A DNA stretch of 64,000 nucleotides from Neurospora crassa OR74A (taxonomy: Eukaryota > Ascomycota > Sordariomycetes > Sordariales > Sordariaceae): NCBI RefSeq assembly GCF_000182925.2, contig NC_026504.1, positions 5,208,001 through 5,272,000 on the forward strand. The letters are read 5' to 3'. The position numbers and the translations under genes are program-made. The notes beneath the pieces were generated by a model. The model was not told the DNA's origin, ran no database searches, and saw nothing but the letters and a program-made list of their open reading frames with translations. Shown one piece after another: positions 24,300 through 38,786 of this stretch; position 1 is the stretch's first letter; every line of letters starts with the position of its first letter.

Positions 24300-27200
24300 G
24301 CTAGTAGTAGGTTAATTTTCTTATTAAATTTATATCGATTTGTCGAATATAATTATATACTAGTACTAAATCTCCTACCCGTAGTTTTACGATATTTAGT
24401 CTAATCTTTCCTTTATTTACCGAATTGCAATATTCTATAGCTTTCTACCTTATTATAGAAACTCGCTCGGTTGTAAAATTAAATTTGTATTCGCTATTTT
24501 AGAATAAATAGGTTCTAATAAATATTAAATCGAGCCGGGCTTTAAATAATTCATTATCCTATATATTACCCTATTGTATAATTCTCTAGGAAAGTAAGTT
24601 AAATTCAATTAGCGAAATAGGATTATATCCGTAGCTGAGAAAGAAAGGAGTAAAATTATAATTTCTTCACATTGTAATTTAATTTATAAATAGAATATAA
24701 GGTAACTAAGGTTTCTAATTAGATTTTATACTATTAGTAAATTTTATTAGTATTATTATAATTGGAAAATAGCTAGTTTTATTAACCCTATTTGCTTTAG
24801 AGTTATAGGGTGAGATCCTAATGAAGGGAATATTATACTTCCTTAATAGCCCTTCGCAATCTTTATAGAATTTAGATCTACTATTAATAACGATTAATAA
24901 GGAAAGACTCTATCGATAAATAATTAGTATTTTAATAAAATGAATAATATATTTCGAATTTATTGTAGGGAGAATATCTATTTCAATATAATTAATAAAG
25001 TTATTTCGTACTTCAATAATCCTAATTCTTTTACTATCCTTTCCTAGTATATATTAAATATTTAGTGTTTATTTATAGAAAGGTTATAATAACGGATTAG
25101 TATATTGGAAAATATTAATAAACTACTTAGGATTTTTTTTTTATTAATTTAAGTAGGATTTAATATAGTACTCTATATAAAAATAAATACCTTTCTACTA
25201 ATAGAAATTAGTAATACGATAGTAAATTGCTTCTCTTCCTTTATAATTAACTTTATTATAATATTTACGAAAGATAGCGTTGCGATTAGTATTATCGTCT
25301 ACTAGTCTACGTAGTGCCTAAATAATATTTATAGGGCGTAACTATAAGGCTCCCTTATAGAAGAAAAATTTTAAAATTTTAGTTTTAAAGCGCCGTTATT
25401 CTAATTTAATAATTAAATTAGTAAATAATTCTAATATTTAAAGGTACTTAGCAATTAATTAAGAGTTGTAAATCTACTAACCCTTTAAGGGTTCCTAATT
25501 TTTCTTCCTTTAATCTAATTTCCCATTCAATTTAATTATATAGATCTATTAATTTATAAAATTATTAATATTTTCTTCGTTAATTTTATACCGCTAATCT
25601 ATTATTAAAGGAAGTATATAAGAAAAGCTATTAGTAACAATATTCTTCTTACTAGGGATATATTTAATTTTAAAGTTGAATAATCGAATTTAAGTAATCT
25701 AATATATAATTATTACTATTAGAATGTTAAATACTATACTATTTAATTAATATATTATAACTTAAGTATTAATCTTAATAATAAAATAAGTACTAAACAA
25801 ATATCGCTATAACCGTTTTAAAATATAAAGTAATCCTCAAAATTCTTATTTAGTAGTATTATATCTTTTTTCGGCGTTTAATTAAATACTACTTTCAAAT
25901 CGATATAGGTAGTATTAATTATCGGGGTTAATTTATTCGAGGACTACCCCCTAATTAATTAGTAATATATTTATTATAAGGAATATTTCGCTATAGCGGG
26001 CATTATTATAAATAATAGGTATAAAATAAAGAGCTAAGAGAATTTTATATTATAAATATTCTAAAGCGAACTATTTATTTTTAATTTATTACTATCCAGT
26101 ATTTTTCTTTAATAGAATATATAAGAGCTGAGCGATAGTATTAAAATCCTTAATTTAAATTCGGTAGTATCTAATAATCCTTAAGAAGGCTCTTAATTAC
26201 TAAAATTCTTTGCCTTTCTACTTAATAAATTTATAATCCTTCTATTAAAGAATTTTAAATACTTTATAGGGTGAAGGCCGTTGACTATCTTCTAAATAGA
26301 AGTATCTTACAAATTTAACTTCTAATTAATACTATTTAAATTTTTCAGCTATAATAGTATAGCTATTAAATTCAATATTAACTAAAATTTTATTAATATT
26401 AATTAAATAATTAAAGATATACTTACGTATATTAAGTCGAACCTTTAGGCCGTTATAATCTATAGTAGTTAATTTAATATAAATATTATTTAGGTAGGGC
26501 TAATATATAATCNNNNNNNNNNNNNNNNNNNNNNNNNNNNNNNNNNNNNNNNNNNNNNNNNNNNNNNNNNNNNNNNNNNNNNNNNNNNNNNNNNNNNNNN
26601 NNNNNNNNNNNNTTTATTAAAAGGGATTTGGTTATATTTAGAAAAAAGATTAAAGAGGGAAAGTATTTTAAATCTTCTAAATTCTTTATTAAATTTTTTA
26701 TAGTTAGGAGGGATATTGGAATTATATAAAGTAATAGTATTAATTTATTAAATATTATTAATTAATTGAAGGCTACTATCTTTCTTTAATACTAAAAATT
26801 AGTTATTCTAGTAAGCGGTATAACTGTCTTTTAATATACCTCGCTAGATTCGATCCTTTAATAGTTTATAAACTTTCTAATAATTAGCCTTTAGTATAGA
26901 AATTAATTTATATTGCTATACTAAATATAGAATAGTCTTAATCTCTTAGGGAGGGAAAACATTAGGTTTAATTTTTCTTATATAATTAAAATCCTAAATA
27001 AAAATTATTTTATAGTTTTGAAGAATATAAATAAATATTTCTTATTCCTCCTTAATTAAATTATTATATAAATTATAAAATATAATTTAAAGGCGCTTAA
27101 GGGTTAACCGTTTTCTTTTAAGCGTATTTGAGAATTGTAGTGTAAAAACTTTATTCTATAGCGATAAATAAATTGTTTTTTATTATTCCAATTTATCTTT

Positions 27201-28300
27201 CAAAGCTTTTAAACGTTGCAATTTCTATTCTAGGTTTCCTTTTAGCTTTAATTTATTAGAAGGTATATTGTTGATTAGTAATACCTTCTAATTTTTTTGT
27301 TTGTATATAGTATAGGTAGCGAAATTCTTAGAGGGTATAGTATTGTTTGGTAGCAATTGATTAGCCTTCCCGTTAATAAGTATAGGCTTATTACTATTAT
27401 AAATTTTCTTCCCTTTATTTATATATTTTAACTGTTATACCGACGCTTAATACCGAATAAAGTTATATATTTACCTTCGAAGCTCCGTTATAAGCCTCGT
27501 TTCTTCTATTATTAATTAGGGAGTATTCTTTATAATTGTTATACTAAATATATTATTTAATTTATTATAATTGGTATTATTAAAGTCCCTAAATAAAAAT
27601 TTTTCGAATTATTTATTATTGAGTAGTTTATCCTATAAAAGTTATTAAAAGAATCCTAAAACGGCCTTTTTTAATAAATAATATCTATTTTAAATATATT
27701 ATAAGTAGTTTAATAATTTATTAATTATTGAATCTTCTACCTATCTAAGGATTTTATTTTAAGTTTTACTATTATATTAAATAGGAACTAATATATTAAT
27801 TCTAAAATTAACCCTTAAATAGTTAGCGAATTTATTTAGGGTAGACAGCTATTTATTGAATTCCTAAGCATATAGTAACACTTATATACTTAACTTCGCT
27901 CTTTCCTTTAAAACTAGTACGGCCTTAATAATAGTTTCTTCTATTAAAACGTCTACCGATTTGATACTATAAATTAAATAATTTAATTTTACTTAGGTAT
28001 TTTTGAAGAAGGGCTGCCTAAGTATAATATTATAATACAGGAGGCATATAATAGTAACGAAGAAATATATTTCCTATAGAATATTAACAAACTACACTTA
28101 ATTATATATTTCCCTAATAAAATCCCGTCTACCGCTATTACTATTTATATTTAATACTCCAGTATTAGTAATAGTTAAATTATATTCTTTAATTAAATTA
28201 TAGGTAATTATATTTACCTCTATACCGGTATTAAGGAAGGCTTTAATCTTTAGTCTCTTTTACTATAAGGAGATAAATAAGGTGGGTAGAATAGAAATCC
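24300..28300 (-). pseudogene. G3 pol: protease, RT, RNase H, integrase (degraded)
   Basis: Reading leftward on the minus strand. Protease is near 28245-27960, with AFLNTGIEVN where the family has DTGA; the catalytic Asp is Asn (codon 28230-28232). The RT N-terminal part is at about 27000-26613, with GILKDSYTAYQNNQFLVLKK and LINNI...PPNYKKFNKEFRRFKILSLFNLFS. This matches fungal gypsy RTs that carry a PPN.DEF...FSGYDQ-like signature. The RT core is cut by the gap at 26513-26612. RNase H is at about 26300-25650, and the integrase C-terminal LRVGDLVLVYNYIRQIDINL at about 24400, followed by a GPY/F-like segment. Many internal stops are present. The RT differs clearly from those of G1 and G2, so it is a third gypsy lineage. 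Confidence 0.78.
26513..26612. other. Assembly gap (100 N)
   Basis: Exactly 100 Ns; interrupts the RT core of G3. Confidence 0.99.
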
Positions 28301-31300
28301 TTATTATATTTCCCAAATCCGATAGGTAGGAGAGCTTGTATAAATAAGCATATAATTATATAGGAGTAATTATCTTTATTATATATTTAAAGGCGGATTT
28401 CAATATATTTTTGTAAATAAATTCAATTATACTATCTAATCTTTAATTTAAGTAGTAGATAGAGGTTACAGTAGAGTCCGGGGTATTATTCCTATTGTTT
28501 AGGATTCTCTTAATAAATATATTATTAATTTTATATTGAATTATAGGAATAACCTAATTCGTTTCTTCCGACTAATTAGCTATTGCGTTACCTTTATAGG
28601 AAATTTTAATAATATTCTCCTTATTAAGGCCGGCTTTATACTAGATAAAAGTAATTAGTATAATTGTAAATTGTCGATTTATACGATACAATTCCCTAAT
28701 TCGATAGGGAATATTATAATTAATAGTTTTAAATACAAGAGGGTATTAATCTTTAACCTATTAAATAGCTTCCTTCGCAATAGCATTAGTATTAATAATT
28801 TTAGTAGGCTTTATAAATAAAGTATTAAATTTATTTAATATATTTTCTTTATTAGAATTAAGGGTTAGTAAATTAGTTACTTTATTTTCTATTATTAATT
28901 TAAGGATTTTCGTTAGTTGGATTACTAGAAGCGTCTAATTAATTTTTAGGAAAGGGGATTGGGGCTAATTACTTTTAAATATAATAGTACTATTATTAAT
29001 AGTATCCAACTATTATAGCTACTTAGGTAGACGGTTAATAAAAGATACTTCTCCTACAAGGCTTGTAATTTACTTATTAGATATTCGTATATTAATATTT
29101 TATATATAAATAGCGTTAAATTAATTATAATATTATTTAACATTTAATAGGTACTTTCAATTTCGCATTTCAAAGACTATATCTTTTTAATAAGGTAAGC
29201 CTAATTACGTAATATTTTTATAAAAATTATAGAAGGGTTATATTATTTAAGTTAATTAGAGGGATTTATAAGGGTTTTTATACAATATAGGGAAGAAAGT
29301 ACCTATTTAACTAATATTATATNNNNNNNNNNNNNNNNNNNNNNNNNNNNNNNNNNNNNNNNNNNNNNNNNNNNNNNNNNNNNNNNNNNNNNNNNNNNNN
29401 NNNNNNNNNNNNNNNNNNNNNNATAATTATAATATTGGATTTTTTTAATATATTCCTTAAATTTTAAGGTACTTACTTTTAGAATAGTAGTAGGATTGGG
29501 TAACTTTTAATTATATAGAATTAATTAATAAAGTAGCTATTAAGGGTTTAGGGGTATTCTATTAGCGTTTAACAAATTATAACGACTTTATATTCGGTAG
29601 GAGACCTCCGGTATACTTTTTAAGTAACATTTAATCCATTAGCTATATAATAGTACTTTAATAGATTAATATCTATTACGTTTATAGAGGTATTCGAATT
29701 ACTATTTTGTTATTACTATTTACTATGGGCGTTATTAGGCAATAAAGAAAATTTTGGTTCGAATTAGCATTTTCTCTTTAGTACCTAAATATTTTTTTCC
29801 TAATAATCGAAGATAATTTTATATTTAGGGAATATCCTATAAATTATTATTTAGGATTATATTAGAAGTCTTAACTTTCCTTCTTCAGCAATTAAAACTA
29901 TTAATTTATTAAGAATAAAATTGTTATAATCTTCTTTATTACTAATAACTATAATTATTTGTAAGGTAAATATAGGATTTCGAGGCCGATAAATAGCTAG
30001 TTTGCCTTTTTGAATATTATTAATTATTTTTTAATATTAGTTTTACTAGTAGTTACTACTATACTAGTAGTAATAGACTTAGCGGGAATTTCTATAACTC
30101 TAATTACCTCCCTTACTACCTTTTCTTCTGCTTTTACCTCTTATAGAGGAACTACCTATATAGCCCTTCCTATTATTAGTGGCGTTATTCTAATTAGTTA
30201 TTAATAAGAAGTTAATTTGAATTTCCTCCTTCTATTTCTTTACTAGCTTTTTATTAAATTGGGACTATAGGATTCTTATTTAGCTAAATTCTTCAATTAT
30301 CTTTTTAATATCTGATTTCTTAATTAAATAGGATATAGTAGGTATTAAAATAGTAGTTTAAGCCGCTAAAGGAGTTTTCTTGCGAGAAGGCTAATTAGAA
30401 TTACTATCTAATTTAATTAAATTACTTTTCTTATTAATAACCGCTAATATTTTTTTTTAATTTAAGCCCCGCCAAGGTTGTCGTTTAATAAATTATCCTC
30501 CTTATTACTAGGGCTAGTATTATCTTTGAAATCGAAATATTCGTAGATAATTTTAATTATATTAATATAGAATTGTAACTAGGTTATTTGGTAGACTTTT
30601 TCTTTTAGGCCTATAGTCGTTATAATTATTCTTTTAATTTTCTTTGTAAGCTTCTTATAGAAGTTGCGTATAGCTATAAATTAAATAAAATCCTTCTCTT
30701 TCTTTAGTTACTTTATTAAAAGTATTAAATATTTAAGTATAGCCTTAATAATCTTTTCTCTATTATAAAGAATTAATTTACTATAGAAGATTTTTAATAT
30801 AGTAGTTTTATTATCCGTTTAATTAGGGTCTAACGTTAAAAATTCTTATTTAAAATAATAATAGAATTCTTTCTACGTTTAGGTACCCTTAGTAGTAGCA
30901 TCCTTCGCTATTTCTCTATAAATCTTTCGGGCGTTTAGGGTATACTACGAATACTAGGTATTTAATTTAACCTTATTAGAAAAGTAATAATTTTAAACCC
31001 TATTATTGAATTCCTTTAAGTATATAATAATATTCTTCCTTTTAAATTTGATTTTAAGCGTATAGTCTTTTATAAAGGAAGTTGCAAGAGTTTTGCCTAT
31101 TAATATTTGCGCTAGGTATATATTAAATAGACCTTTAAGCGGGTTATTACTTGAAAGGTTATTATTTAATAGGTTATTACCTAATATTTACTATACTTTA
31201 TATTTAAATTCTTACAATTAATTAAATTACTTAGGTATTATAATATTTAATTTTAATAGTTTTAAAGAAAGATATTTATAATAATTAGAAGGGGTAGAAG

Positions 31301-31597
31301 TAGGGGTAAGGGGACAGGGATTTTAGTAGGTCGAAGGATATTATTTAAATTTAAAACTTTAGGAATAATTAATCTTTAATTTAATATAATAAAGTCCTAA
31401 AGGCGATTGGATAGGTTATAAAAGAGTAATACGAGAAGGCGGAGGTTGGGTTTAAAAATTAAGTAAAAAGGTAAATAAGGTATATAAATATAAAGTACGA
31501 ATAGGGTTAAGTGGATATACTAGTAGGTTTTCTATAGTAGGCCAGTTATATTCGCTATTATAATAGTAGCTAGGGATTTAATAGTAATTATCCCTAC
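28300..31597 (-). pseudogene. G3 presumed gag region
   Basis: By position this is the gag side of pol in the minus-strand element. The frames are too degraded for me to recognise a capsid or zinc knuckle. It contains the gap at 29323-29422. An open plus-strand frame at 30010-30204 is only the complement of a Lys/Val/Ile-rich coding stretch. G2 inserted at its right edge. Confidence 0.5.
29323..29422. other. Assembly gap (100 N)
   Basis: Exactly 100 Ns; lies in the presumed gag region of G3. Confidence 0.99.
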
Positions 31598-31860
31598 TAT
31601 CACAGGGTTAGCCTGTGTGCCTTATACCTAGTGCTAGCGTATAGCAGTTTCTAAGACTGCCGTACACTGTTATTACCGTCGGTAAGCTGACTATTACCGG
31701 TAGCTAATTAGTTAGAACGCTACCTACCGCGGGTTTATTAAATCCGCCGGCGGTTACCTTTATAAGGCTAGCCTTCTAAGCACTCAGCTACACTTCTCTT
31801 CCTTTCTCCTTCGTACAATTACGTATAGTTATATTTACTATCTACCCTTTGCTTATAATA
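31598..31860 (+). repeat. G2 5' LTR
   Basis: 263 bp, preceded by CCTAC. Matches 38524-38786 with transitions only. Confidence 0.92.
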
Positions 31861-32199
31861 ATTAATTGTACCTTTTAATTATTATATTTATAGTATAAAA
31901 ACTTTTCTTTTAATACGCAATTAATTTCCAACATTAGTACGTACGTACAAGAATCGCCTCGTCGACGAATCGCCAAATTTAGTACCCTAAAGCTCCGACC
32001 GATAATTATAATTATAATAGTTATAATCCTAGTCCTATTCCCTTTATTTAATAAATAAGGGTAGGTATTCTTTATTTAAAGGATAAGAAACTATTTCGTA
32101 TAACTACTTATCTTTCTTATATCGAATAATAAGAGTAGTAATTACGCATCCTTCTTACCCGTTAATAATACTAACAATTTTATTAATTTCGGTGCCCTT

Positions 32200-35100
32200 C
32201 TTAGAAGTACGTTATTTAATTTAAACGACATTTACGAAATATTTAACAAAGTTGTTAGTACTACTAATATCGCTATTTATTAAATAATATTCATTAAATT
32301 CTTTCCTTCGATAATAGTCAACGACCTTCTTATTAGTATTAATAATAACGAGGAAAAGAAAGCTATTCTCTATACCTATTTCAACACAATTAATAATATT
32401 ACTTAAAACCCCGCCTTCCGCTCAATTATTACTCCGTTCGATCGCCTTTACTATAACAACCTTATTTAATATAAAGATATTACTATTAACTTCGAATATA
32501 GTAAGGACGAATTGTAAACCGTTTGTACGGTAGTTACTAAAGCTTAAGATAATTTTAATCAGAAGAATTTCGATTATTTTAATTTAATAACCGAATTTAA
32601 TACTCTTTAAAAGAAGTTCGATAATTTTACTATAGACTATACTATATTTAAGTCCTACAATACTAATATTAAGTCCTTATATAATAACTTTATTAAAATA
32701 TCCGGTACTAGCGCTAGTAAGATATTGTTTTTAAGGTAGATTGTAGAGAATCCGCCGATTTTTACTAATAAGGAGAATATTAATACCATTTGCAAGTACG
32801 AAATTTTTAAGGTATAGTATTTCTGTATCTAATTCTAGTAGAAGTATAACCCCCTCTTATATATTAATAAGAATATTAAAATTATTTATATTGCTATACT
32901 ATTAGATCTTAAAATTTTATCCGGTATTTAAAATAATTTAAATATTATTTAAAATAGAGGAGATACAAATTCTTAACGTTAAAAGATAAATATTGAATTT
33001 ATAAAATACCTAGTTACCCGTTTCTAGAATATTAATTTAAAAATGGACGTTAGCTGTCGCTTCGAGGAGTTCTTTATAAAAAATATATTTTTTACAGAAT
33101 TTAAATTGGAATTTACCAACCTAATAAACCTCTATAGCCTCAATAACTCTATAACGGTTTACTACCTACATAATAAAATTAATAAGCGCTTTTATAACGC
33201 CTTTGCGTACTATAACCTTCCTAAAACTAATAACTTTAAAAAATAATTTACAATTTACCGTACTATCGCTGGTAATTTAAAAGATGCCGATTACTATTAT
33301 AAAATAAATACCCGGATTTTTAATAATGGTGCCCTTACCGGTAGAGGCTCCGGCAATACTAATACTAATATAGATGGTACTAATTCGTATAATATTAATA
33401 ATATCCCTATTAATTAGGGTGGTAATAAAATAGACTTCGACGCCATCGACTTTGCTATCTTTATTTATAAGGACGTTCTTAATTAATATACCTGCGAAGG
33501 TAAATACTATTATTATAGTAGTAATAGCTATATCGTCTATAATTACTTTACTTTAGTTAATTATAATTCCTAGGGCCCTTAGTACAATAAAGGTAAGAAG
33601 AATAAGGGTAGGGGAAGAAGTAAGGGCCGTTGCAATAAAGAAAAAGTCCGCGCTGCTGAAATTACGCCCACTATCGCCGCTACTACCTTAATTACAATTA
33701 CTACCGCCGCCGTAGCCGGTAATAAGTATTATAATGAGCCGGAAAACGCTTAGCCTCTATGCCTAATTGCGTATAGAAGCCTTTCCTATCGTTGTTGTAG
33801 AAACGAGTTTTAAATTCTATAGAATTAGAGGGTTTAGAAGAAGTTAAAATATAATTATTAAATAGTTCTACTTCCCTAAATTCAATACTCTTATTTTCTT
33901 ACATTATAACTAAATTATACAAAAATTATTATATTACCCTTATCGATTTTGGCTATTCCGTATTCGCCTTTATTAATTATTCTTTTATAGTTAAATATAA
34001 CTTTCCCTATTTTCGCCTCCGCTAAGCAAAGAAGCTCGTCCTTACTAATAGGGTAATTAAAAGTATTATTTCTAAAGGGGTAATAGTTAAATTCCGGATT
34101 GGGTACTATAGTAAGATAATTACCTTTTTAGTTTATAATATTTTAAAGAACTATTCGGTAATTTTAGGATTCCTTTAAATATAATACTATAAACTTAAAA
34201 TTAATTACGATTGGTATAGAATATATTTTACTAACCCTATTTATCGAAATTATTATTTACTTATTAACTTTCTTAGGGATTAATTAATAGCGCCGAAAGT
34301 TCTTACTAACCTAATTTCGATTGTAGCTATTTATAGTAAGAATATTCTATTTTACTAATTAATTCCGAAGTACGAAGCCGCTTTTCCCGTCCGAAGGATA
34401 CTAACTATTAACCCTATTCGAATAAAATTAATACTACTACCGCTACTATAAATACTAATAATAAACCTAGGGAACAGAGTTATTTGCCCTACTTAAGTAG
34501 AATCGCTACTACTACTACCGCTGCTATCTCCTACAGTAAGGAATAATAAAAGGACTTCGTTTACTTTTTAGGATAATTACTAATTTATTTCGCCCCTTAT
34601 TAAAGCGCTAATAACTAATAAAGTTGGATTTAAAATTAGTATTATAAGTACGGCGGCCCTTCTTATTAAAACTAAGAATTTAATATATTATAACCCCTAT
34701 ATTTATCTAAATAATTAGTACGTTTCCGTAAGTATAAAGCACCTCCGCGCCAATTACTACCGTAACTTTAATAGGACTTCTTCTATCGAACTAAGTAATA
34801 TTAAAAAACTCAACGCAATTATTTTTAATTTCGTCTACGAATTCTAACGCCTATAGCCGTATATTACGAACTATACCAAATTCAAGAGGTTAACTACTGC
34901 GGTTAAAATCCGGAATATAGATTTAACTAAGGAAATAATTGTAAATATTATAGTTAATAATAATTAACAGTATAAAGAAAATCTCCCTCCCCTCCTCTAC
35001 CCTTTTATTAATAATTTAATTAATATTTATTTATTTAAAGAATTTCAGGAAATAATAGTTTTAACTAAGGTAATTTATTTAATTAATAACTTTAATTAAA

Positions 35101-38100
35101 ATACGCTATTTTATAAGGAGACGATTTAGTAGGTATATTTAGCCAAAATCTCCGATAAAAATACAAAAAAGTTCCTTAATAAAACCAATCGCCTAATTAA
35201 AATAAGAAACGAGATTATCGCCTTCTTAAAGAAGTTAGAGGGTTGCTAGTATATTAATAAAGTAGTAGCGTTCCTCCCCTCCTTAGCCGAAGAAATCCCG
35301 CTTTACTATTTATATAACTATAAAATTAAATTATAATTAGGGGTAACTCCTCCTAATATACAGCTATATTGTATATCCCTAATAAAGGTTAGTATTATTA
35401 AAAAGTAGATTAATAATAACCTAAGAAAGAACTTTATCCGTCTATTTCAATCTATAGCCGCGTCTCCTATTTTTTTAATTAAAAAGCCCGGTAGCGGCGT
35501 CCGTATTTGTATCGACTACTATAGTATTAATAATATAATACTAAAATTATATTACCCTTTACCGTTAATTAAGGAAACCCTTAACGTAATTTATTATACG
35601 AAGATTTTTACTAAACTTAATATAATTATTATATTTAATATAATTCGTATAAAGGAGGGATATAAATAATTTACTACTTTTATTATTCGGTTTAGCTTCT
35701 ATAAATCTATTATTTACCTATTCGGCCTCTAAAGCGCCCTAAGGACTTTCTAGAACTATATTAATAATATTCTATATAATATCCTTAATATATATATAAT
35801 AGCGTACCTTAATAATGTCCTAGTTTATTTGAATAACGAAGAAGACTACGAGGATTATATTAAGGAGGTCCTCCAATAAATAATCTAAATAGGATTTCAA
35901 ATCAATATCGATAAATACGAATTCTATATTACAAGGACGAAATACCTAAATCTAATTATTATACTAGGAGGACTTAAAATAAATCCTAATAAAGTTTCTA
36001 TTATTGTAATTTAGGAAGCTCTAAAGACTAAGAGAGTATTGTAGTATTTCTTAAGCTTTACTAATTTCTACCGACGATTTATTAAATACTTTTTAATTAT
36101 TATTAATCCGCTATATAAATTAATAAAGAAGTCGATTAATTAGTAATAGACTAATTAATATTAAAAATCTTTTAAAACCCTTAAGAAAGCCTTTAATAAT
36201 AGCCCGGTACTTCGAATTTACAATTAATCTAAATAGACCGTCGTCGAAACGGATACCTCGAATTAAGTTTATAATAGTATTCTATTCTAATATAATAAGA
36301 AGGGAGTTTTATATTTAATTGCTTACTTTAACTAGCAATACTCTTCGGCCGAATATAATTATAATATTTATAATAAGGAGTTATTCGCTATTATTAAAGC
36401 CCTCGAAAAATAGTATTCTAAGTTGGAAAGTGCTTAAGAACTGTTTAAAGTCCTTACCGACTACAAAAGTTTAAAGACCTTTATAATTAATAAGTAATTT
36501 ACCCCCTATTATATATATTAATTTTAATTCTTCTTCTATTTTAATTTTATAATTAAATACTACCTTAAATTTTTATAAGTACGTCCTAACGTATTAAGTA
36601 GGAAGCTAAAAAACTTATTTAAGGATAATACTAATAAAAGGCTATTAATTAAGAATAAAATTTTATTTAACTATAATATTTTTGTTAATAGAATATTTAT
36701 TTTAGAGGATAGAAATAAAGAGGTTAATATTAATACTAAATATATTTATAATTTAGAGGTATTAAACGAGAAATTAATAAATAATTTAATAGTAGAGGGT
36801 TATAAAAAATTGATAATATTTTAGGATATTATTATATATTTAACGGACTTTAACTATTAAATATAATTTAAAGAGGTTAAAGATTATATAAAACGGGTCC
36901 CCTTCGCTGAATATTATATAATTTAAAGACGGGCGTACTTCTGTAGTACTGTCTTCGTCGACCCTACTAATATAAAATTTTATTTCTTGTTCCTTTAATG
37001 TATTTATAATTCGCTGGCCGCCGGCTACTTAGGTTATAAAAAGATTTATTTGTTATTATTATAGTCCTTCTTTTAATTAGGAATATATATTATAATCCGG
37101 TCGTACTATAAAATTTATTTAGTATATATTAAATCTAAATTATTATAATACACCCCTTATAGTTTCTTAAAACCGTTAATAGTACTTTTCGTACTATAGA
37201 AGGATATTTCAATCGATTATATTACCCTACTTATACCCTATTTATACTACGAATAAGATTTTAAATATATTACTATTATTATCGATCGGCTAATAAAAAT
37301 ACAATATTATATCCCTACTGTAAGTTTAACGGTAGAGGAATTAATAAAACGTTTTATAGAGAAAATTTATAGTATTTACAATCTATTAAATTCTATTATT
37401 TCTAATTATAATATTTAATTTATTTTATAATTTTAGAAAGCTTTATTATTATAATTAGAGGTTGCCTTTAAACCCTCTTTAATTTTCTATTCTACTATTA
37501 ATAGCTAGATTGAGCGTATTAATACTAAAATAGAAAAATATTTTCGCCTTTATATTAATTAGGTATAGGACGATTAAATAAATTAGCTACTAATTGTAGA
37601 ATTCGCTAGGAATAATTTAATTTCTAAAATTACTAGTATCTTTCCTTTCTTTACTAATTATAATTTCTACCCCTGTATAGATATCGAATTAGTAAAACTA
37701 TACCCGTTAAAGATATTAGTAGTATAATAAATTAAATATTTTAAAATTAACGAACTAACTAATTGATTTAAATAAATTTTAAACTTTGTTATAAGTCAAA
37801 CCTAGTAAATATAATAGTACTATAAAAATAATATGAATATCTAATAAACCGACGCACCGAAATATAAGAAGGGAGATAGGGTCCTACTTAATACTAAGAA
37901 CCTCGATACTGGCCGCCCTTAGGTTAAATTTATACCCTTCTTCGAAGGACCGTTCGAAATTGTTAAAGCGGATAGCTATTAAATTACGCTTAAACTCCCA
38001 ATTAATATAAAGTATAACTTAATATTCTATATCAATAAAATTAAATTGTAGAATAAGTAAGGTTTTCCGGGGCAAATAGATATAAGAGAATAGGATGTTC

Positions 38101-38150
38101 GTACTAACTACGGCCGAATTATAAGGAGGACCGATAATAAGGAGGATTTA
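32200..38150 (+). pseudogene. G2 gag-pol polyprotein (degraded)
   Basis: Gag covers about 32200-33640. It includes an open stretch at 33043-33246 and a CCHC-like remnant near 33490-33540 (YTCEGKYYYYSSNSYIVYN). A basic GKKNKGRGRSKGR patch follows. Protease starts near 33930 with LIDFGYSVFAF, where the family has LIDSG; the Asp codon (33945-33947) survives but Ser became Phe. RT spans about 35450-35900, with GVRICIDYYSIN, YPLPLI, KIFTKLNII and AYLNNVLVY; the DD codons are AAT at 35811-35816. RNase H lies near 36220-36600 and integrase at about 37200-37800. Stops at former Gln and Trp codons are frequent. Confidence 0.87.
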
Positions 38151-38523
38151 ATAGAATATAAATTTAAGAGGATTAATAAATACTAGAAGAATAATAAAGG
38201 CTATTAGGAATACTTTATTATTTAGGTACTTCTATATATACTATTATAGTAACTACGCACCAACGTATCTATAGCCCCTAATACTATATAGGCCTTCTAT
38301 AACGGATACCCGGAGGTGCTATACCCGCTGGTTTGGGTAGCGGCGGAGAAAAAACGGAAGGAGAAGGAGGTAGAGCGGGAGGTTTTAGCTCTGTAGCGGA
38401 GGTTATAATAATAATTACTAGTAGTAATAAGGATTTTTCAAAAACGGACTGCTTATTTAATAAGGATTTCTATTATTTTATATAATATTAGTTAATTATA
38501 TAACTTCTTTTAATTTAAGGAAG

Positions 38524-38786
38524 TATTATAGGGTTAGCCTATATACTTTATATTTAGTACTAATATACAGTAGCTTCTAAAATTATTGTATACTATTATT
38601 ACTACCGGCAAACCGATTATTACCGGTAGCTAATTGGTTAGAACGCTGCCTGCCGCGGGTTTGTTAGATCCGCTGGCGGTTGCCTTCATAAGGCTAGCCT
38701 TCTAGGCACTCGGCTATACTTCTCTTCCTTTCTCCTTCGTACAATTACACATAGTCACATCTACCATCTACCCTTTGCCCGTAATA
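38524..38786 (+). repeat. G2 3' LTR
   Basis: 263 bp, followed by CCTAC. Its distal two-thirds keep normal GC, for example GCCGCGGG. Confidence 0.92.

Larger units (their letters stand above)
19902..24300. other. G3 3' interior, content unassigned
   Basis: About 4.3 kb between the integrase C-terminus of G3 and the G1 insertion, with gaps at 22484-22583 and 23857-23956. It is heavily RIP-mutated. Minus-strand frames show occasional long runs between stops, but none matches a family I know. It could be a chromodomain plus 3' UTR, an extra ORF, or another decayed insertion. Confidence 0.4.
31598..38786 (+). mobile_element. Ty3/gypsy retrotransposon G2
   Basis: It is 7189 bp with two 263-bp LTRs (31598-31860 and 38524-38786) and a perfect 5-bp duplication CCTAC (31593-31597 and 38787-38791). 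LTR ends read TATCAC...GTAATA; the inferred pre-RIP form is TGTCAC...GTGACA. A short purine run (AAGGAAG) precedes the 3' LTR. Gag, protease, RT, RNase H and integrase remnants read on the plus strand. It is inserted in the gag side of G3. Confidence 0.93.

Noticed and set aside
30010-30204. Hydrophobic 64-residue plus-strand ORF resembling a membrane peptide
   Set aside because: It is antisense to decayed minus-strand gag-side coding of G3; the hydrophobic bias comes from the complement of Lys/Glu-rich and Ile codons.
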